Notes under the pieces: generated by a model | Databases searched by the model: none | Seen by the model: only the letters and a program-made list of their open reading frames with translations | What the model was told of the DNA's origin: nothing | Source: an uncultured Oscillospiraceae bacterium | GTDB taxonomy: Bacteria > Bacillota > Clostridia > Oscillospirales > Ruminococcaceae | NCBI GenBank assembly: GCA_904384225.1 | Contig: CAJFJV010000003.1 | Coordinates: 1-64,000, forward strand | Length of the DNA: 64,000 nucleotides | Reading direction: 5' to 3' | Program-made: the position numbers and the translations under genes | Part shown: positions 24,991 through 35,210 of the stretch, in pieces | Numbering within the stretch: position 1 is the stretch's first letter | Layout: each line of letters opens with the position of its first letter

Positions 24991-25803
24991 TCAAAGTGTA
25001 CCAGGAAGGAAAAGGTTCATGATTATAGCAATAACGAACACCAAAGCGACTATACTTCCGGAAATCCAATCGAGCGTAGAAAGGTGCAGTTGTTTCATTC
25101 GCGTACGTCCTTCTCCGCCGCGATAGCAGCGGCATTCCATTGCCAAGGCAAGCTCTTCCGCCCTTCGAAATGCTGATACAAAAAGAGGGATTAGGATCGG
25201 GATCAACGCTTTGGCCCGTTTTAAAATACCTCCCGTTTCCAAATCAGCGCCACGTGCTTTTTGTGCTGACATAATTTTATCTGTCTCTTCTAAAAGTGTC
25301 GGAATAAAGCGCAGTGCGATTGTCATCATCATTGCCATTTCATGCACTGGAAAATGTATTACTTTTAAAGGCTTAAACAAGCGCTCAATAGCATCTGTCA
25401 GAGCAATTGGCGAGGTGGTGTACGTCAAAAGGGAAGATCCAACTATCAGCAAAACGATTCGGATCGCCATCAATGCGGCTGTTTTTAAACCCGCATCTGT
25501 AATGCGAAAAATCCAAAAGGAAACCAGTGTATTTCCATCAACAAAAAAAATATTCAAAATAGCGGTAAATAAAATAAGCGGCAAGATCGGCTTAACTCCC
25601 CGCCATATTGCTTTTCCCGGAATTTTGGCTATTGCAAAAATGATGCCGAGACACAATGTAAGCAACAGAAAAGAAAAGGCATTGCGTACCACAAAAAGCA
25701 CAACGATAAACGCCACAATAAGAATCAGCTTCATTCTTGGATCCATCCGGTGGACAACTGATTTCCCCGGGAAAAACTGTCCAATCGTGATATCACTCAG
25801 CAC
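24991..25803 (-). CDS. ecfT: ECF transporter transmembrane subunit EcfT
   Basis: Core membrane subunit of an energy-coupling factor transporter shared by many vitamin and cofactor S components. It is 270 aa with about five helices, and the coupling motifs are SAQKARGAD and the second Ala-Arg-Gly-like motif around AMECRCYRGGEGR. The start is GTG, overlapping ecfA2 by 11 nt, with AAAGGGGGG upstream. No S component is in the window, so this is a group II (shared) module. Confidence 0.95.
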   Translation of the reverse strand: MLSDITIGQFFPGKSVVHRMDPRMKLILIVAFIVVLFVVRNAFSFLLLTLCLGIIFAIAKIPGKAIWRGVKPILPLILFTAILNIFFVDGNTLVSFWIFRITDAGLKTAALMAIRIVLLIVGSSLLTYTTSPIALTDAIERLFKPLKVIHFPVHEMAMMMTIALRFIPTLLEETDKIMSAQKARGADLETGGILKRAKALIPILIPLFVSAFRRAEELALAMECRCYRGGEGRTRMKQLHLSTLDWISGSIVALVFVIAIIMNLFLPGTL

Positions 25804-26668
25804 GACGCTTCCCCCCTTTCTGGGAAATCAACTGCATCAGTAACTTCTCGGCACGATCCAAATCGTACACATGTTCGTTTATTTCATAGCCGGACTTTGA
25901 CAGCATATCAAAAAGCTTTGTTACTTGCGGGACAGACAGCCCAATCTTTTCAATTTCTTCCGCACGGGAAAAAGTTTCTTCTACTGTGCCATAAGAAAAA
26001 ACTGTTCCTTGATTCATCACCAATACTTTTGATGCATATTTTGCGATATCTTCCATACTGTGTGAAACGAGCAGGACTGTATTCTTTTCCGAACGATGAT
26101 AAGATTCTATCAGGGACAAAATCCTGTCACGCCCTTTGGGATCAAGCCCTGCAGTTGGTTCGTCCAAAATTAAGACCTTTGGGCGCATTGCAATCACACC
26201 GGCAATCGCGACACGGCGCTTTTGCCCGCCGGAAAGTTCAAACGGGCTCTTGTGCCGATATTTATCCGACAACCCGACGCTCTCCATCGCGTGTGTTACT
26301 GCCGCCTTTATTTCATCCTCGCTCATACCAAGATTTCGCGGTCCAAAAGCAATATCCTTTTCAACTGTTTCTTCAAAAAGCTGATATTCAGGATATTGAA
26401 AAACCAACCCGACTTTAAATCGAGTTTTTTGTAAGATTTCCTTACTCTCAAAAATATCGGTCCCATCAATATAGACCTTGCCGCTATCCGGTTTCAGTAA
26501 GCCGTTTAAATGCTGTATTAATGTTGATTTTCCTGATCCGGTATGGCCAATTACGCCGACCAGCTCGCCTTCGTCTATTTCTAAATTGATATCTTTTACA
26601 GCGGTTTTTTCAAAAGGCGTCCCGTGGCTATAGCAGTGTGTAAGATGTTCCGTTTTAATAATTGCCAC
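25793..26668 (-). CDS. ecfA2: ECF transporter ATPase EcfA2
   Basis: ABC ATPase of the ECF module, 291 aa. Walker A is GHTGSGKST near residue 37, the signature FELSGGQKRR near 142, Walker B VLILDEPTAGLD near 163. The C-terminal ECF ATPase tail (SVPQVTKLFDMLSKSGYE) mediates dimerisation with EcfA1. It sits 4 nt after ecfA1. Confidence 0.95.
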   Translation of the reverse strand: MAIIKTEHLTHCYSHGTPFEKTAVKDINLEIDEGELVGVIGHTGSGKSTLIQHLNGLLKPDSGKVYIDGTDIFESKEILQKTRFKVGLVFQYPEYQLFEETVEKDIAFGPRNLGMSEDEIKAAVTHAMESVGLSDKYRHKSPFELSGGQKRRVAIAGVIAMRPKVLILDEPTAGLDPKGRDRILSLIESYHRSEKNTVLLVSHSMEDIAKYASKVLVMNQGTVFSYGTVEETFSRAEEIEKIGLSVPQVTKLFDMLSKSGYEINEHVYDLDRAEKLLMQLISQKGGKRRAE

Positions 26669-26672
26669 TTAT

Positions 26673-27524
26673 TCACGCCTCCATGATTTTTTGAAAGGCC
26701 TGTACAAAATCAGGCACTGTTAAAATATCGTCTGAAATTGGAATTCCATTTTTTCGCAATTTATATGCCAGTTCTGTGACTTGCGGGACATCAAGGCCGA
26801 CTGCCTTCAGTTTTTCAACATGGCGAAATACTTCTTGCGGCGTACTGTCCATCAGTATTTTTCCATCATCCACCACAATGACCCGATCGGCTGAAACTGC
26901 TTCATCCATAAAGTGCGTAATGAATACAACCGTTGTTCCATGTTCTTGATTCAGCCGCCGAATTGTTTTTAAAACTTCCTGACGGCCGCGCGGATCCAGC
27001 ATCGCTGTCGGCTCATCCAAAACAATGCATTTGGGATTCATCGCAATGATTCCGGCAATGGCGACGCGCTGTTTCTGTCCGCCGGAAAGCTGATGCGGCG
27101 CATGTTCCCGAAAGTCATACATTCCCACATCGTGAAGCGCCCCATCCACCCGGCGGCGGATCTCAGCAGGGGCAATCCCCAGATTTTCCAATCCAAAAGC
27201 AACATCTTCTTCTACTACAGTTGCCACCAGCTGGTTGTCCGGGTTTTGAAAAACCATCCCCACACGCTGACGAATCTCAAAAACCATTTCATCATCCGAC
27301 GTATCTATTCCTTCCACATAGACTACTCCGTCAGTGGGCCGCAAAATAGCATTGATGTGCTTGGCTAATGTTGATTTTCCTGATCCGTTGTGCCCCAATA
27401 CGGCAACAAATTCCCCCTGCCGAATTGCAAGATCCACATGATGAAGAACTGGAACCGAGGCTTTTCCTTCTTCATCACCCGTATATTCAAATGAAACATG
27501 CTGAAACTGTATCAATTTATCCAT
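26673..27524 (-). CDS. ecfA1: ECF transporter ATPase EcfA1
   Basis: Partner ABC ATPase, 283 aa. Walker A is GHNGSGKST, the signature HQLSGGQKQRVAIAG, Walker B CIVLDEPTAMLD, and the C-terminal motif GLDVPQVTELAYKLRKNGI matches that of EcfA2. The two ATPases are paralogues and form the heterodimer that powers EcfT. Confidence 0.95.
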   Translation of the reverse strand: MDKLIQFQHVSFEYTGDEEGKASVPVLHHVDLAIRQGEFVAVLGHNGSGKSTLAKHINAILRPTDGVVYVEGIDTSDDEMVFEIRQRVGMVFQNPDNQLVATVVEEDVAFGLENLGIAPAEIRRRVDGALHDVGMYDFREHAPHQLSGGQKQRVAIAGIIAMNPKCIVLDEPTAMLDPRGRQEVLKTIRRLNQEHGTTVVFITHFMDEAVSADRVIVVDDGKILMDSTPQEVFRHVEKLKAVGLDVPQVTELAYKLRKNGIPISDDILTVPDFVQAFQKIMEA

Positions 27525-27541
27525 TTATACTACCATATTCC

Positions 27542-28420
27542 TTATGTTATTATTGTATCGCTTGTCCATATTGCAGTAGAACCGCACGGGAGGATCTGTC
27601 CGCTTTGCGTTACAGGCAATCCGATTTCTTCCGCTGAAACCCTTCCGCCAAAACGGTTCGCCACTGTCACACCCAATAAGTATTGCATAACAGAAGGAGA
27701 TAATCCTGTCGTATAGGAATTTAGTACAAAAAGCAGCGGAGTCTCCGACAGCACGCCGACACACAAATCCACCAAGCGATAAATCTGTTCTTCTAATTTC
27801 CAAACCTCTCCGCCGGGGCCTCTGCCGTACGAAGGCGGATCCATGATAATAACGTCATAACGTCTGCCGCGTTTGATTTCCCTTGCAACAAATTTTTCGC
27901 AGTCCTCTACGATCCAACGGATTGGCCGCTGTGAAAGCCCTGAAAGGGCGGCATTTTCCCGCGCCCAAGACACCATTCCTTTAGAGGCGTCCACATGGCA
28001 AACCTCAGCGCCGGCCGATGCACATGCAAGCGTCGCCCCTCCTGTATAAGCAAAAAGGTTGAGTACTCGTACCGGTTTTTTTTGCTTTTGAATGATATCC
28101 ATAAAATAGGCCCAATTGACTGCCTGTTCAGGAAAAAGCCCGGTATGCTTAAATCCCGTCGGCTGGATACGGAACCGAAGGCTGCGGTATGACAGTATCC
28201 AGCTTTCGGGCATTTTTTTGTAGACTTCCCACTTCCCGCCACCCTTGCTTGATCTGAAATAACGCGCATCGGCTTTATTCCAAAGCGGATGTTCACGCGG
28301 TGTATCCCAAATAATCTGGGGGTCAGGCCGGATTAAAATCCGGTCTCCCCATCGTTCTAACTTTTCACCGCCGCTTGTATCCAACATTTCATATTCTATC
28401 AAATCTCTGGCAAAACGCAT
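27542..28420 (-). CDS. RlmI-like class I methyltransferase
   Basis: A 292-aa predicted rRNA m5C-type or related methyltransferase. The N-terminal ~110 residues lack a clear PUA domain; the Rossmann core has motif I LNLFAYTGGATLACASAGA near residue 120 and the catalytic-type motif IIMDPPSYGRG near 195. The DPPSYGRG motif is shared with RlmI/RlmK-type enzymes. Target RNA position is unknown. Its ATG overlaps the glmM stop codon by one base (TGATG), indicating coupled translation. Confidence 0.8.
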   Translation of the reverse strand: MRFARDLIEYEMLDTSGGEKLERWGDRILIRPDPQIIWDTPREHPLWNKADARYFRSSKGGGKWEVYKKMPESWILSYRSLRFRIQPTGFKHTGLFPEQAVNWAYFMDIIQKQKKPVRVLNLFAYTGGATLACASAGAEVCHVDASKGMVSWARENAALSGLSQRPIRWIVEDCEKFVAREIKRGRRYDVIIMDPPSYGRGPGGEVWKLEEQIYRLVDLCVGVLSETPLLFVLNSYTTGLSPSVMQYLLGVTVANRFGGRVSAEEIGLPVTQSGQILPCGSTAIWTSDTIIT

Positions 28421-29772
28421 CAGCCGATATTCTCCTCAATTGTCCTGCATATTTTTTCGCAAAGCGATTGAATTTGTACAGCGTCGCTTCCTTCCAGCAT
28501 TACGCGAATCAGCGGCTCTGTTCCGGACGCCCGTACCAACACCCGTCCGTTTTCTCCCAAAATATCCGCTGCTTCTTTCAATGCATTTTGGATTGCAGGG
28601 ATCTGCATATAGCGTTTTTTATCCTCTGCTGTGGCATAAACAGAATGAAGCACCTGCGGAGACTTTTGCATCGTTTCTGCCAATTCAGACAGCGTCTTTC
28701 CCGTCTTTTTACAGATACGAAGCAGCTGTAATGCTGTCAGCTGACCATCGCCGGTATTTGCATAATCGGAAAGGATAATATGCCCTGAATCTTCTCCTCC
28801 CAAATTATAGCCGTGCTCCAGCATTTCTTCAAGCACATAACGATCTCCGACAGCAGTCTGCACAATTTGGATATTTTCCCGCTTTCCAAAATCGCGCATC
28901 CCAAAATTGGACATTACGGTTACAACAGCTGTATCCGACGATAGACGATTTTCTTCTTTCATATGTTTTGCGAACGCAGCAATAATTTGATCCCCGTCTA
29001 TTTTCCTGCCGCTTGCATCAACTGCAAGGCAGCGGTCGGCATCTCCGTCAAAAGCAAAACCACCTACAAGGCCTGGATGTGCTTCCACATAGCGCATCAA
29101 AGATTCCATATGGGTAGATCCGCAATTTTTATTGATATTGGTTCCATCCGGTGTATCGTGCAGCATATATACCTTGGCGCCAAGGCGTGTAAAAACAGCT
29201 TGGGCCGTTGCGGAAGCGCTGCCGTTCGCACAGTCAAGCGCAACGGAAATACCGGAAAGATCTGTATCCATCGTAGAGAGGAGATGTCTTATATAATCCT
29301 CTGCTGCTGTATACCGGCTAACAATTCGCCCCAAATCCGTACCAGATTTTAAAGAAATGTTTTCTGGTGTATCTAAAATCAATTCTTCGATTTGTTCTTC
29401 TAAAACATCAGGAAGTTTATATCCAGTTGAAGCAAAGAGTTTGATCCCATTAAATTCCACAGGATTATGAGAGGCAGAAATCATTACACCAGCATCCGCG
29501 TGATACTTTGAAACAAGAAAGGAGGCAGCGGGTGTCGGAATCACACCAAGCAAAACTGCGTCAGCTCCGACAGAACAAATTCCCGCAGCTAAAGCGGCTT
29601 CCAACATTTCCGAAGAAATTCTAGTATCCCGGGCAATCACAATTTTCGGTTTATGCGCCGTCTCTTTTGTTAAAACAACAGCAGCTGCACGGCCAATCTG
29701 CATGGCAAGTTCACAGGTAAGCTCCGTATTTGCAACGCCACGTGCACCATCTGTACCAAACAATCTTCCCAT
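28420..29772 (-). CDS. glmM: phosphoglucosamine mutase
   Basis: Interconverts glucosamine-6-phosphate and glucosamine-1-phosphate for peptidoglycan precursor synthesis. It is 450 aa from the chosen start. The phosphoserine site is SASHNP with Ser near residue 100; the metal loop is DGDADRC near 242; the phosphate-binding motif RASGTEPLIRV is near 415. The longer upstream frame overlaps ruvB and lacks a ribosome site, so I start at MGRLFGTDGARG, the conserved GlmM N-terminus. It lies 40 nt after ruvB. Confidence 0.95.
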   Translation of the reverse strand: MGRLFGTDGARGVANTELTCELAMQIGRAAAVVLTKETAHKPKIVIARDTRISSEMLEAALAAGICSVGADAVLLGVIPTPAASFLVSKYHADAGVMISASHNPVEFNGIKLFASTGYKLPDVLEEQIEELILDTPENISLKSGTDLGRIVSRYTAAEDYIRHLLSTMDTDLSGISVALDCANGSASATAQAVFTRLGAKVYMLHDTPDGTNINKNCGSTHMESLMRYVEAHPGLVGGFAFDGDADRCLAVDASGRKIDGDQIIAAFAKHMKEENRLSSDTAVVTVMSNFGMRDFGKRENIQIVQTAVGDRYVLEEMLEHGYNLGGEDSGHIILSDYANTGDGQLTALQLLRICKKTGKTLSELAETMQKSPQVLHSVYATAEDKKRYMQIPAIQNALKEAADILGENGRVLVRASGTEPLIRVMLEGSDAVQIQSLCEKICRTIEENIG

Positions 29773-29812
29773 TTGGATCCCTGCTTTCTCAAAATTAAAA
29801 TGGTTCTTCGTT

Positions 29813-30859
29813 TTAGGAGAGGCGCATCTGTCCATCCTCTTCCCTTGCAATTCCAAGATGCTCATAAGCGAGTGCCGTTGCGCAGCGTCCGCGCGGTGTC
29901 CGCGCTAAAAAACCAATCTGCATCAAATACGGCTCATACACGTCTTCTAAAGTAACCGCTTCTTCTCCAAGCGCGGCAGCAAGTGTCTCAAGCCCAACCG
30001 GCCCGCCCCGATAGTTTTTAATAATCATAAAGAGCATCCGGCGATCAATGGTATCCAACCCAAGCGCGTCGATTTCCAATTTATCAAGCGCAGTATCCAC
30101 AATATCTTTTGTGATCGTCCCATCCCCTAATACCTGAGCAAAATCCCTTACCCGCTTCAAAAGACGGTTTGCAATACGCGGTGTCCCTCTGGAACGCCGT
30201 GCAAGCTCAAGCGCCCCATCGCGGTTACAGGGGATATCTAAAATGGTCGCACTCCGCAAAATAATTTCACAGAGTTGTTCCGGCGTATATAGTTCCAATC
30301 GGAACAATACGCCGAATCGATCGCGCAGCGGCGCTGTTAGTTGGCCGGCCCGTGTCGTCGCACCAATAAGGGTAAATTTCGGAAGATCGATCCGAATAGA
30401 CCGCGCCGATGGCCCTTTCCCGATGATAATATCAAGCGCATAGTCTTCCATAGCCGGATATAAAACCTCTTCCACTGCACGCGAAAGCCGGTGGATTTCA
30501 TCGACAAACAACACATCATTGGGACTCAGGTTTGTTAAAAGCGCTGCTAAATCGCCCGGCTTTTCAATTGCCGGACCGGAAGTAATCCGTAAATTCACAT
30601 TTAATTCATTGGCAATAATGGCTGAAAGCGTTGTTTTTCCTAACCCGGGCGGCCCGTAAAGCAGAACGTGGTCAAGCGCTTCACCGCGCGACTTCGCCGC
30701 TTCTATATACACAGACAGATTTTCCTTTACTTTATCCTGCCCGATATATTCAGAAAGCGTTTTCGGCCGAAGCGAATATTCCGTATCGACATCACTTGAG
30801 GTAAATTCCGGCGCGCTCAGGCGTTCTTCAAAACCATATTCATTTTCCTCGTCAAACAT
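29813..30859 (-). CDS. ruvB: Holliday junction branch migration helicase RuvB
   Basis: Hexameric AAA+ motor that drives branch migration with RuvA. The 348-aa protein has Walker [10 protein letters not shown] near residue 64, Walker B FVDEIHRL, sensor 1 [18 protein letters not shown] and the arginine-finger region, followed by the winged helix with [10 protein letters not shown]. It lies 3 nt after ruvA. Confidence 0.97.
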   Translation of the reverse strand: MFDEENEYGFEERLSAPEFTSSDVDTEYSLRPKTLSEYIGQDKVKENLSVYIEAAKSRGEALDHVLLYGPPGLGKTTLSAIIANELNVNLRITSGPAIEKPGDLAALLTNLSPNDVLFVDEIHRLSRAVEEVLYPAMEDYALDIIIGKGPSARSIRIDLPKFTLIGATTRAGQLTAPLRDRFGVLFRLELYTPEQLCEIILRSATILDIPCNRDGALELARRSRGTPRIANRLLKRVRDFAQVLGDGTITKDIVDTALDKLEIDALGLDTIDRRMLFMIIKNYRGGPVGLETLAAALGEEAVTLEDVYEPYLMQIGFLARTPRGRCATALAYEHLGIAREEDGQMRLS

Positions 30860-30862
30860 GCT

Positions 30863-31465
30863 CTACACCTTTCCCGCAAGCATTTTAAGTGCTGACTTAA
30901 TCATTTCTTCCACTGACATAGAAGCATCCAGCTTCCCTACAGCGCCGGCTGCCTCTCCACGCGTATATCCAAGGACCTCTAATGCGCTGATAGCTTCCGC
31001 CGCATTCCCGCCTTTTTCATAAACGGCCGGGCTGTCTGTTGATGCGATTCCGCTGGCGATCTGTGCTTTTGAAACTTTATCTTTTAATTCCAGCACAATG
31101 CGCTCCGAAGTTTTCGGCCCTACCCCGGGTGCACGGAGGGATTTCGCATCCCCTGATGCCACACAAAGTGCGAAACGCTCCGGAGACAAATTGGACAAAA
31201 TCGAAACAGCAGCTTTGGGACCAACGCCGGATACCGAAATCATCATTTTGAACGTCTGGAGTTCTGCCATTTCCGAAAAGCCATACAATTCTAACGCGTC
31301 CTCTTTTATCACCAAATGTGTAAAAAGGTGAATTTTCTCGCCGCTTTGCGGAAGTTTGGAAATTGTCGTCATTGAAGTCTTTATAGAATAGCCGATCCCG
31401 CCACACTCTACAACAATATGATACGGCTCAACCATCTCAAGTATTCCGTTTATACTGTAAATCAT
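30863..31465 (-). CDS. ruvA: Holliday junction branch migration protein RuvA
   Basis: Tetrameric DNA-binding partner of RuvB; 200 aa from the ATG at 31465 (MIYSINGILEMVEP). That ATG is preceded by GGAGGAAAAGGA, whereas the longer frame reaches into ruvC. Domain I is an OB fold, domain II carries helix-hairpin-helix motifs (VSGVGPKAAVSILS and APGVGPKTSERIVLELKDK), and domain III is the RuvB-binding C-terminal helix bundle. Confidence 0.97.
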   Translation of the reverse strand: MIYSINGILEMVEPYHIVVECGGIGYSIKTSMTTISKLPQSGEKIHLFTHLVIKEDALELYGFSEMAELQTFKMMISVSGVGPKAAVSILSNLSPERFALCVASGDAKSLRAPGVGPKTSERIVLELKDKVSKAQIASGIASTDSPAVYEKGGNAAEAISALEVLGYTRGEAAGAVGKLDASMSVEEMIKSALKMLAGKV

Positions 31466-31478
31466 TCCTTTTCCTCCA

Positions 31479-31991
31479 TCAGCGTTTGGATGAAAGCTGC
31501 TCAATCTTCATGGTAAGCCTGGAGGGAGCCGCATGTGCATGACATATGGCCACTGCAAGCGCATCAGCTGTATCATCCGGTTTCGGCAGTTTCTCAAGAT
31601 GCAAAAGCCGCCTTGTCATATCCATAACCTGCGGTTTTGCCGCTTTTCCATATCCGACAACGGCTTGTTTTACCTGCATCGGCGTGTATTCATAACAAGC
31701 CACCCCATTTTGCTGGCAAGCAAGCAAAATAACCCCTCTTGCCTGTGCAACATCAATACCTGTAGTTTTATTATTGGAAAAAAACAATTTTTCTATCGCG
31801 GCAGCCTCCGGCCGGTGGCGCTCCATAATTGCACAGATTTCTTCATATATTTGCAGCAGCCGCTCAGGAAACGGATGATCCGGCGTTGTGATAACTGCAC
31901 CATAATCAAGTGTTGTAAACCGTGTGTTCCGATAATCCACTATACCATATCCGATTGTCGCATATCCCGGGTCAATCCCAATAATTTTCAT
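31479..31991 (-). CDS. ruvC: Holliday junction resolvase RuvC
   Basis: Dimeric endonuclease that cuts Holliday junctions. At 170 aa it has the normal size. The acidic catalytic residues are in IGIDPGYATIGYG (Asp near 6), AAAIEKLFF (Glu near 67) and the C-terminal KPDDTADALAVAICH (two Asp near 140). It is first in the ruvCAB-glmM run, behind the promoter at 32021-32049. Confidence 0.97.
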   Translation of the reverse strand: MKIIGIDPGYATIGYGIVDYRNTRFTTLDYGAVITTPDHPFPERLLQIYEEICAIMERHRPEAAAIEKLFFSNNKTTGIDVAQARGVILLACQQNGVACYEYTPMQVKQAVVGYGKAAKPQVMDMTRRLLHLEKLPKPDDTADALAVAICHAHAAPSRLTMKIEQLSSKR

Positions 31992-32020
31992 GTTCTTTCC
32001 ACCGTCCGTATATCCGTATA

Positions 32021-32049
32021 ATTATATCATACATCCGTTAAGCACGCAA
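32021..32049 (-). promoter_or_regulatory. putative promoter of the ruvC-led gene run
   Basis: Minus-strand TTGCGT (32044-32049), 17 nt, perfect TATAAT (32021-32026). The -35 is weak. No clear LexA site was seen. Confidence 0.5.
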
Positions 32050-32122
32050 GAAAAACGGATATCCGCGCCTTTTCCCATCAAAATGTTTACAGTTCGTTTG
32101 CAAAATCATGAAAAACATATAA

Positions 32123-32157
32123 CAGGAAGTGCCTTGTTTTTTCCACGGCACTTCCTG
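32123..32157 (-). terminator. hairpin after the DUF3006 gene
   Basis: CAGGAAGTGCC (32123-32133) and GGCACTTCCTG (32147-32157) form a perfect 11-bp stem, 19 nt past the stop codon. The T tract on the minus strand is broken. Confidence 0.6.
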
Positions 32158-32175
32158 ACTGTATATCTTATTATT

Positions 32176-32394
32176 CTATTTTGCTTTTCCAAACACTTTA
32201 TCGAATAAAGCTGCGTTTTCTTTTCTCCGGCGTGCAGTTTCGGCTTCATCTAAAAGAAAAAAATCACCGTCCTTTCGATAACATCCCCCCTCTATCGCAT
32301 CCGGAAGGAATTTACTTTTAGGAAAAGGCTTCATACTCCCGCCTTCCCATTCACAGACAGCAAATGTCCCTTCCAATCGATCGATAATCAGCAA
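32176..32394 (-). CDS. DUF3006 family small protein
   Basis: A 72-aa acidic protein starting LIIDRLEGTFAVCEWEGG, the typical N-terminus of DUF3006, a small beta-barrel-like family of unknown function. DUF3006 genes regularly follow metallo-beta-lactamase genes, as here. The start is TTG, with AGAAAGGATGATAGGC upstream and 6 nt from the preceding stop codon. Confidence 0.75.
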   Translation of the reverse strand: MLIIDRLEGTFAVCEWEGGSMKPFPKSKFLPDAIEGGCYRKDGDFFLLDEAETARRRKENAALFDKVFGKAK

Positions 32395-32400
32395 AGCCTA

Positions 32401-33372
32401 TCATCCTTTCTGAGCCGATACCACAAGTTCCTCATTTTGAAGCATAAATACAATGTCCCCTTGATAATCTGTCCGATACAACGAAGCACCGGCCTGTTCC
32501 ACCCTTTGCAGCGTTTCTTTATGCGGATGTCCATATTCGTTATCCTCCCCGCATGAAGCAACGCAATAACCGGGGCCAACTGCTTGCAAAAAGTCTTCAC
32601 TGCTTGAGGTAGCACTTCCGTGATGCCCCAATTTTAGAACATTAGCCGATACATCCGCACCGGAATCCAGCAAATCCTGTTCTGCTCCTGCTTCCATATC
32701 CCCGGTAAATAAAAAACTGAAGCTTCCGTAATCAAATCGTGCCACTAACGAGGAATCATTCAAATCGTCATACTCTTGGACGGGGCCAAGTACCGTCAGC
32801 AGTCCCTTTCCAAATGCATATGTCTGTCCTGGCTCTGAAATCGCAGCAGTTATATTTTGATCTTGAATAGCCGCCAGCAAGTCCTGATAGGTTTTGGTTG
32901 TCGGCACTATACTCTTTTTTACTTTTGGCATCAATACCTGTTTGACATCTATTTCGCTGATCACGACATCAAGCCCACCAATATGGTCGGAATGCGGATG
33001 CGTTCCAATTACAAGATCAAGAGAATCGACACCCAATGCCTCAAGATAAGAAACAACGGTACGCCCTTTATCATTTTCTCCTGCATCAATTAAAATATTG
33101 TGACCATCCGATCGGATCAGGATACTGTCGCCTTGGCCTACGTCAATAAAGTGTACCTGAAAATCCGCACTTTCCGAAGGGCTTTCCTCTTCCGTTGTCC
33201 CGTTATTTTGCTGTACTGTATCCGACACCCATTTTTTCACAGTATCGAATATACCAAGCTCTAACCAGTTATCGACTGCGCGCAATACGAAAAAGGAGAG
33301 AAACAACGCCAATATAACTGAAACCGAAACGCTTACTTTCTTCGCCGATTTTTTACTTTTCCGTTTTGCCAT
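32401..33372 (-). CDS. membrane-anchored MBL-fold hydrolase, ComEC C-terminal-like
   Basis: A 323-aa protein with a Lys-rich N-terminus, one membrane helix (residues 14-32) and an extracytoplasmic metallo-beta-lactamase domain. The metal site is GTHPHSDHIGG near residue 122, with a second Asp/His set in FLFTGDMEAG and LGHHGSATSSS. It resembles the free-standing ComEC/Rec2 hydrolase domain; such proteins may degrade extracellular DNA, but activity is unproven here. The gene overlaps the 3' end of ygiQ by 40 nt. Confidence 0.85.
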   Translation of the reverse strand: MAKRKSKKSAKKVSVSVSVILALFLSFFVLRAVDNWLELGIFDTVKKWVSDTVQQNNGTTEEESPSESADFQVHFIDVGQGDSILIRSDGHNILIDAGENDKGRTVVSYLEALGVDSLDLVIGTHPHSDHIGGLDVVISEIDVKQVLMPKVKKSIVPTTKTYQDLLAAIQDQNITAAISEPGQTYAFGKGLLTVLGPVQEYDDLNDSSLVARFDYGSFSFLFTGDMEAGAEQDLLDSGADVSANVLKLGHHGSATSSSEDFLQAVGPGYCVASCGEDNEYGHPHKETLQRVEQAGASLYRTDYQGDIVFMLQNEELVVSAQKG

Positions 33373-35210
33373 GTTGCTTTTCCTTTCTGTTTTACAGGCT
33401 TCCCGGATATGGCCCGATTTCTTTCATCCGGGATCAGGCAACCGGAGCCGCTTCCGATCAAATCACGCCGGCCGACCAAAATCAATGCTTTTCTTACCGT
33501 CTCGCGATTCTCCGGCTTATAGTATTGCAGCAAGGCACGCTGCATCGCCTTTTCCTCCGGCGTTTTAGGAACATAAACCGTTTCCCCTGTCATAGGGTTG
33601 ATACCTGTATGGTACATACAGGTAGAAACCGTACCGGGCGTTGGGTAAAAATCTTGAACCTGATCCGGATGGATATGCGCTTCTTTCAAAAATTTAGCCA
33701 ATGCAATAGCATCTGAAAGCGTGCTTCCTGGATGAGACGACATAAGATAAGGGACCAGATATTGCTGCTTCCCAAGATTTTTGGTCTCCGCCTCGTACAT
33801 TTTTTGAAAACGCCGATACGCTTCAATATGAGGCTTTCCCATCTGATCGAGTACTGCGTTGCTGCAATGTTCAGGAGCTACACGCAACTGCCCGCTGACA
33901 TGATATCGCACCAGTTCCCTAAAAAATGAAAGATCATGGTCCTCTAATATGTAATCATATCGAATACCCGATCGGATAAAAACCTTTTTAATCCCTTTTA
34001 TTTCCCGCAGCGCACGAAGCAGGTGCAGATAATCGGAATGATCTGCTACCAAATTGGGACAGGGACGCGGGGCAAGGCATTTGCGTCCTTTGCATAAGCC
34101 GTATTCTTCTTGTTGTGCACAGGACGGCCTGCGGAAATTGGCGGTTGGACCGCCGACATCACTGATGTATCCTTTAAAATTAGGATTGGAAAGAAACTGC
34201 TTTGCTTCACGCAGCACAGATTCCTCACTGCGGACCGTAACCTTACGCCCCTGATGAAAAGCAATGGAACAAAAATTGCATGCGCCAAAACAGCCGCGGT
34301 TATGCGTTATAGAGAACTCTACCTCCTTGATAGCCGGCACGCCCCCTTCCGATTCATAAACCGGGTGGTATGTCCGCATGTATGGAAGCTCGTATATACG
34401 GTCAAGTTCTTCTGTGTTGAGCGCCTGCATCGGCGGATTCTGCACCAGCATCCGGCTTCCATGCCGCTGGAGAACGATCCTGCCACGCACCTCATCCTGT
34501 TCTTCCATTTGAATTCGCGTTGCCTTTGCGTACGCCTTTTTATCGTTGCAAACAGTTTCAAAATCAGGGCATTGTACGCCGCCCCACGGCGTGTTGACAG
34601 GTTGGGTCAGATAGCAGGTCCCCCTGATATCCGTCAGGGAAGAGACAGGCTCGCCTCTTGCCAGACGACGCACAATCTCTGCGGTCTGTTTTTCTCCCAT
34701 TCCATAACTTAGAAGATCCGCCCCTGTATCCAGTAAAATAGAAGGATATACACAATCATCCCAGTAATCATAATGTGCAAAGCGACGGAGGGAGGCTTCT
34801 AAACCGCCGATAACAATGGGAATATCCGGATAAGCCTGCCGAATAAGCTTGCAGTATACCGTAAGCGCCCGGTCAGGCCGACGTCCGGACTTTCCTCCCG
34901 CAGTATATGCGTCGTCACTCCGCTTTCTTTTAGCAGCGGTATAATGCGCTACCATGGAATCGATATTTCCGGAATTCACAAAAAACGCATGTTTCGGCGC
35001 ACCAAGACGCATCATATCGTTTGGGTTCTTCCATCCGGGTTGTGCAATAATGCCAACCGAAAAGCCCTCCGCTTCAATCACACGGGAAATAATAGCCGTT
35101 CCGAACGTCGGATGGTCGACATAACTGTCCCCTGTTACACAGATATAATCAAGCTGTTTTATTCCAAGCTTGTACATATCCTTTTTGGATATAGGAAGAA
35201 AGTCACTCAT
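33333..35210 (-). CDS. YgiQ family radical SAM protein
   Basis: A 625-aa predicted radical SAM enzyme of the UPF0313/YgiQ family. The cluster motif [13 protein letters not shown] (CxxxCxxC) is near residue 310, after an N-terminal cobalamin-binding-like region, and a Cys-rich C-terminal extension with a KxxxTPEEK patch follows. Substrate and reaction are unknown for the family. Its ATG overlaps the ftsK stop by 8 nt; RBS GAGGTTTTCC lies within ftsK. Confidence 0.88.
   Translation of the reverse strand: MSDFLPISKKDMYKLGIKQLDYICVTGDSYVDHPTFGTAIISRVIEAEGFSVGIIAQPGWKNPNDMMRLGAPKHAFFVNSGNIDSMVAHYTAAKRKRSDDAYTAGGKSGRRPDRALTVYCKLIRQAYPDIPIVIGGLEASLRRFAHYDYWDDCVYPSILLDTGADLLSYGMGEKQTAEIVRRLARGEPVSSLTDIRGTCYLTQPVNTPWGGVQCPDFETVCNDKKAYAKATRIQMEEQDEVRGRIVLQRHGSRMLVQNPPMQALNTEELDRIYELPYMRTYHPVYESEGGVPAIKEVEFSITHNRGCFGACNFCSIAFHQGRKVTVRSEESVLREAKQFLSNPNFKGYISDVGGPTANFRRPSCAQQEEYGLCKGRKCLAPRPCPNLVADHSDYLHLLRALREIKGIKKVFIRSGIRYDYILEDHDLSFFRELVRYHVSGQLRVAPEHCSNAVLDQMGKPHIEAYRRFQKMYEAETKNLGKQQYLVPYLMSSHPGSTLSDAIALAKFLKEAHIHPDQVQDFYPTPGTVSTCMYHTGINPMTGETVYVPKTPEEKAMQRALLQYYKPENRETVRKALILVGRRDLIGSGSGCLIPDERNRAISGKPVKQKGKATWQNGKVKNRRRK

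Noticed and set aside
28420..29865. Long 481-codon form of glmM
   Set aside because: The extra 31 codons overlap ruvB and have no ribosome site; the conserved N-terminus begins at 29772.
32021..32110. LexA box in front of ruvC
   Set aside because: A GAAC-containing stretch is present, but the second half does not match GTTC, so SOS control of the ruv genes is not supported.
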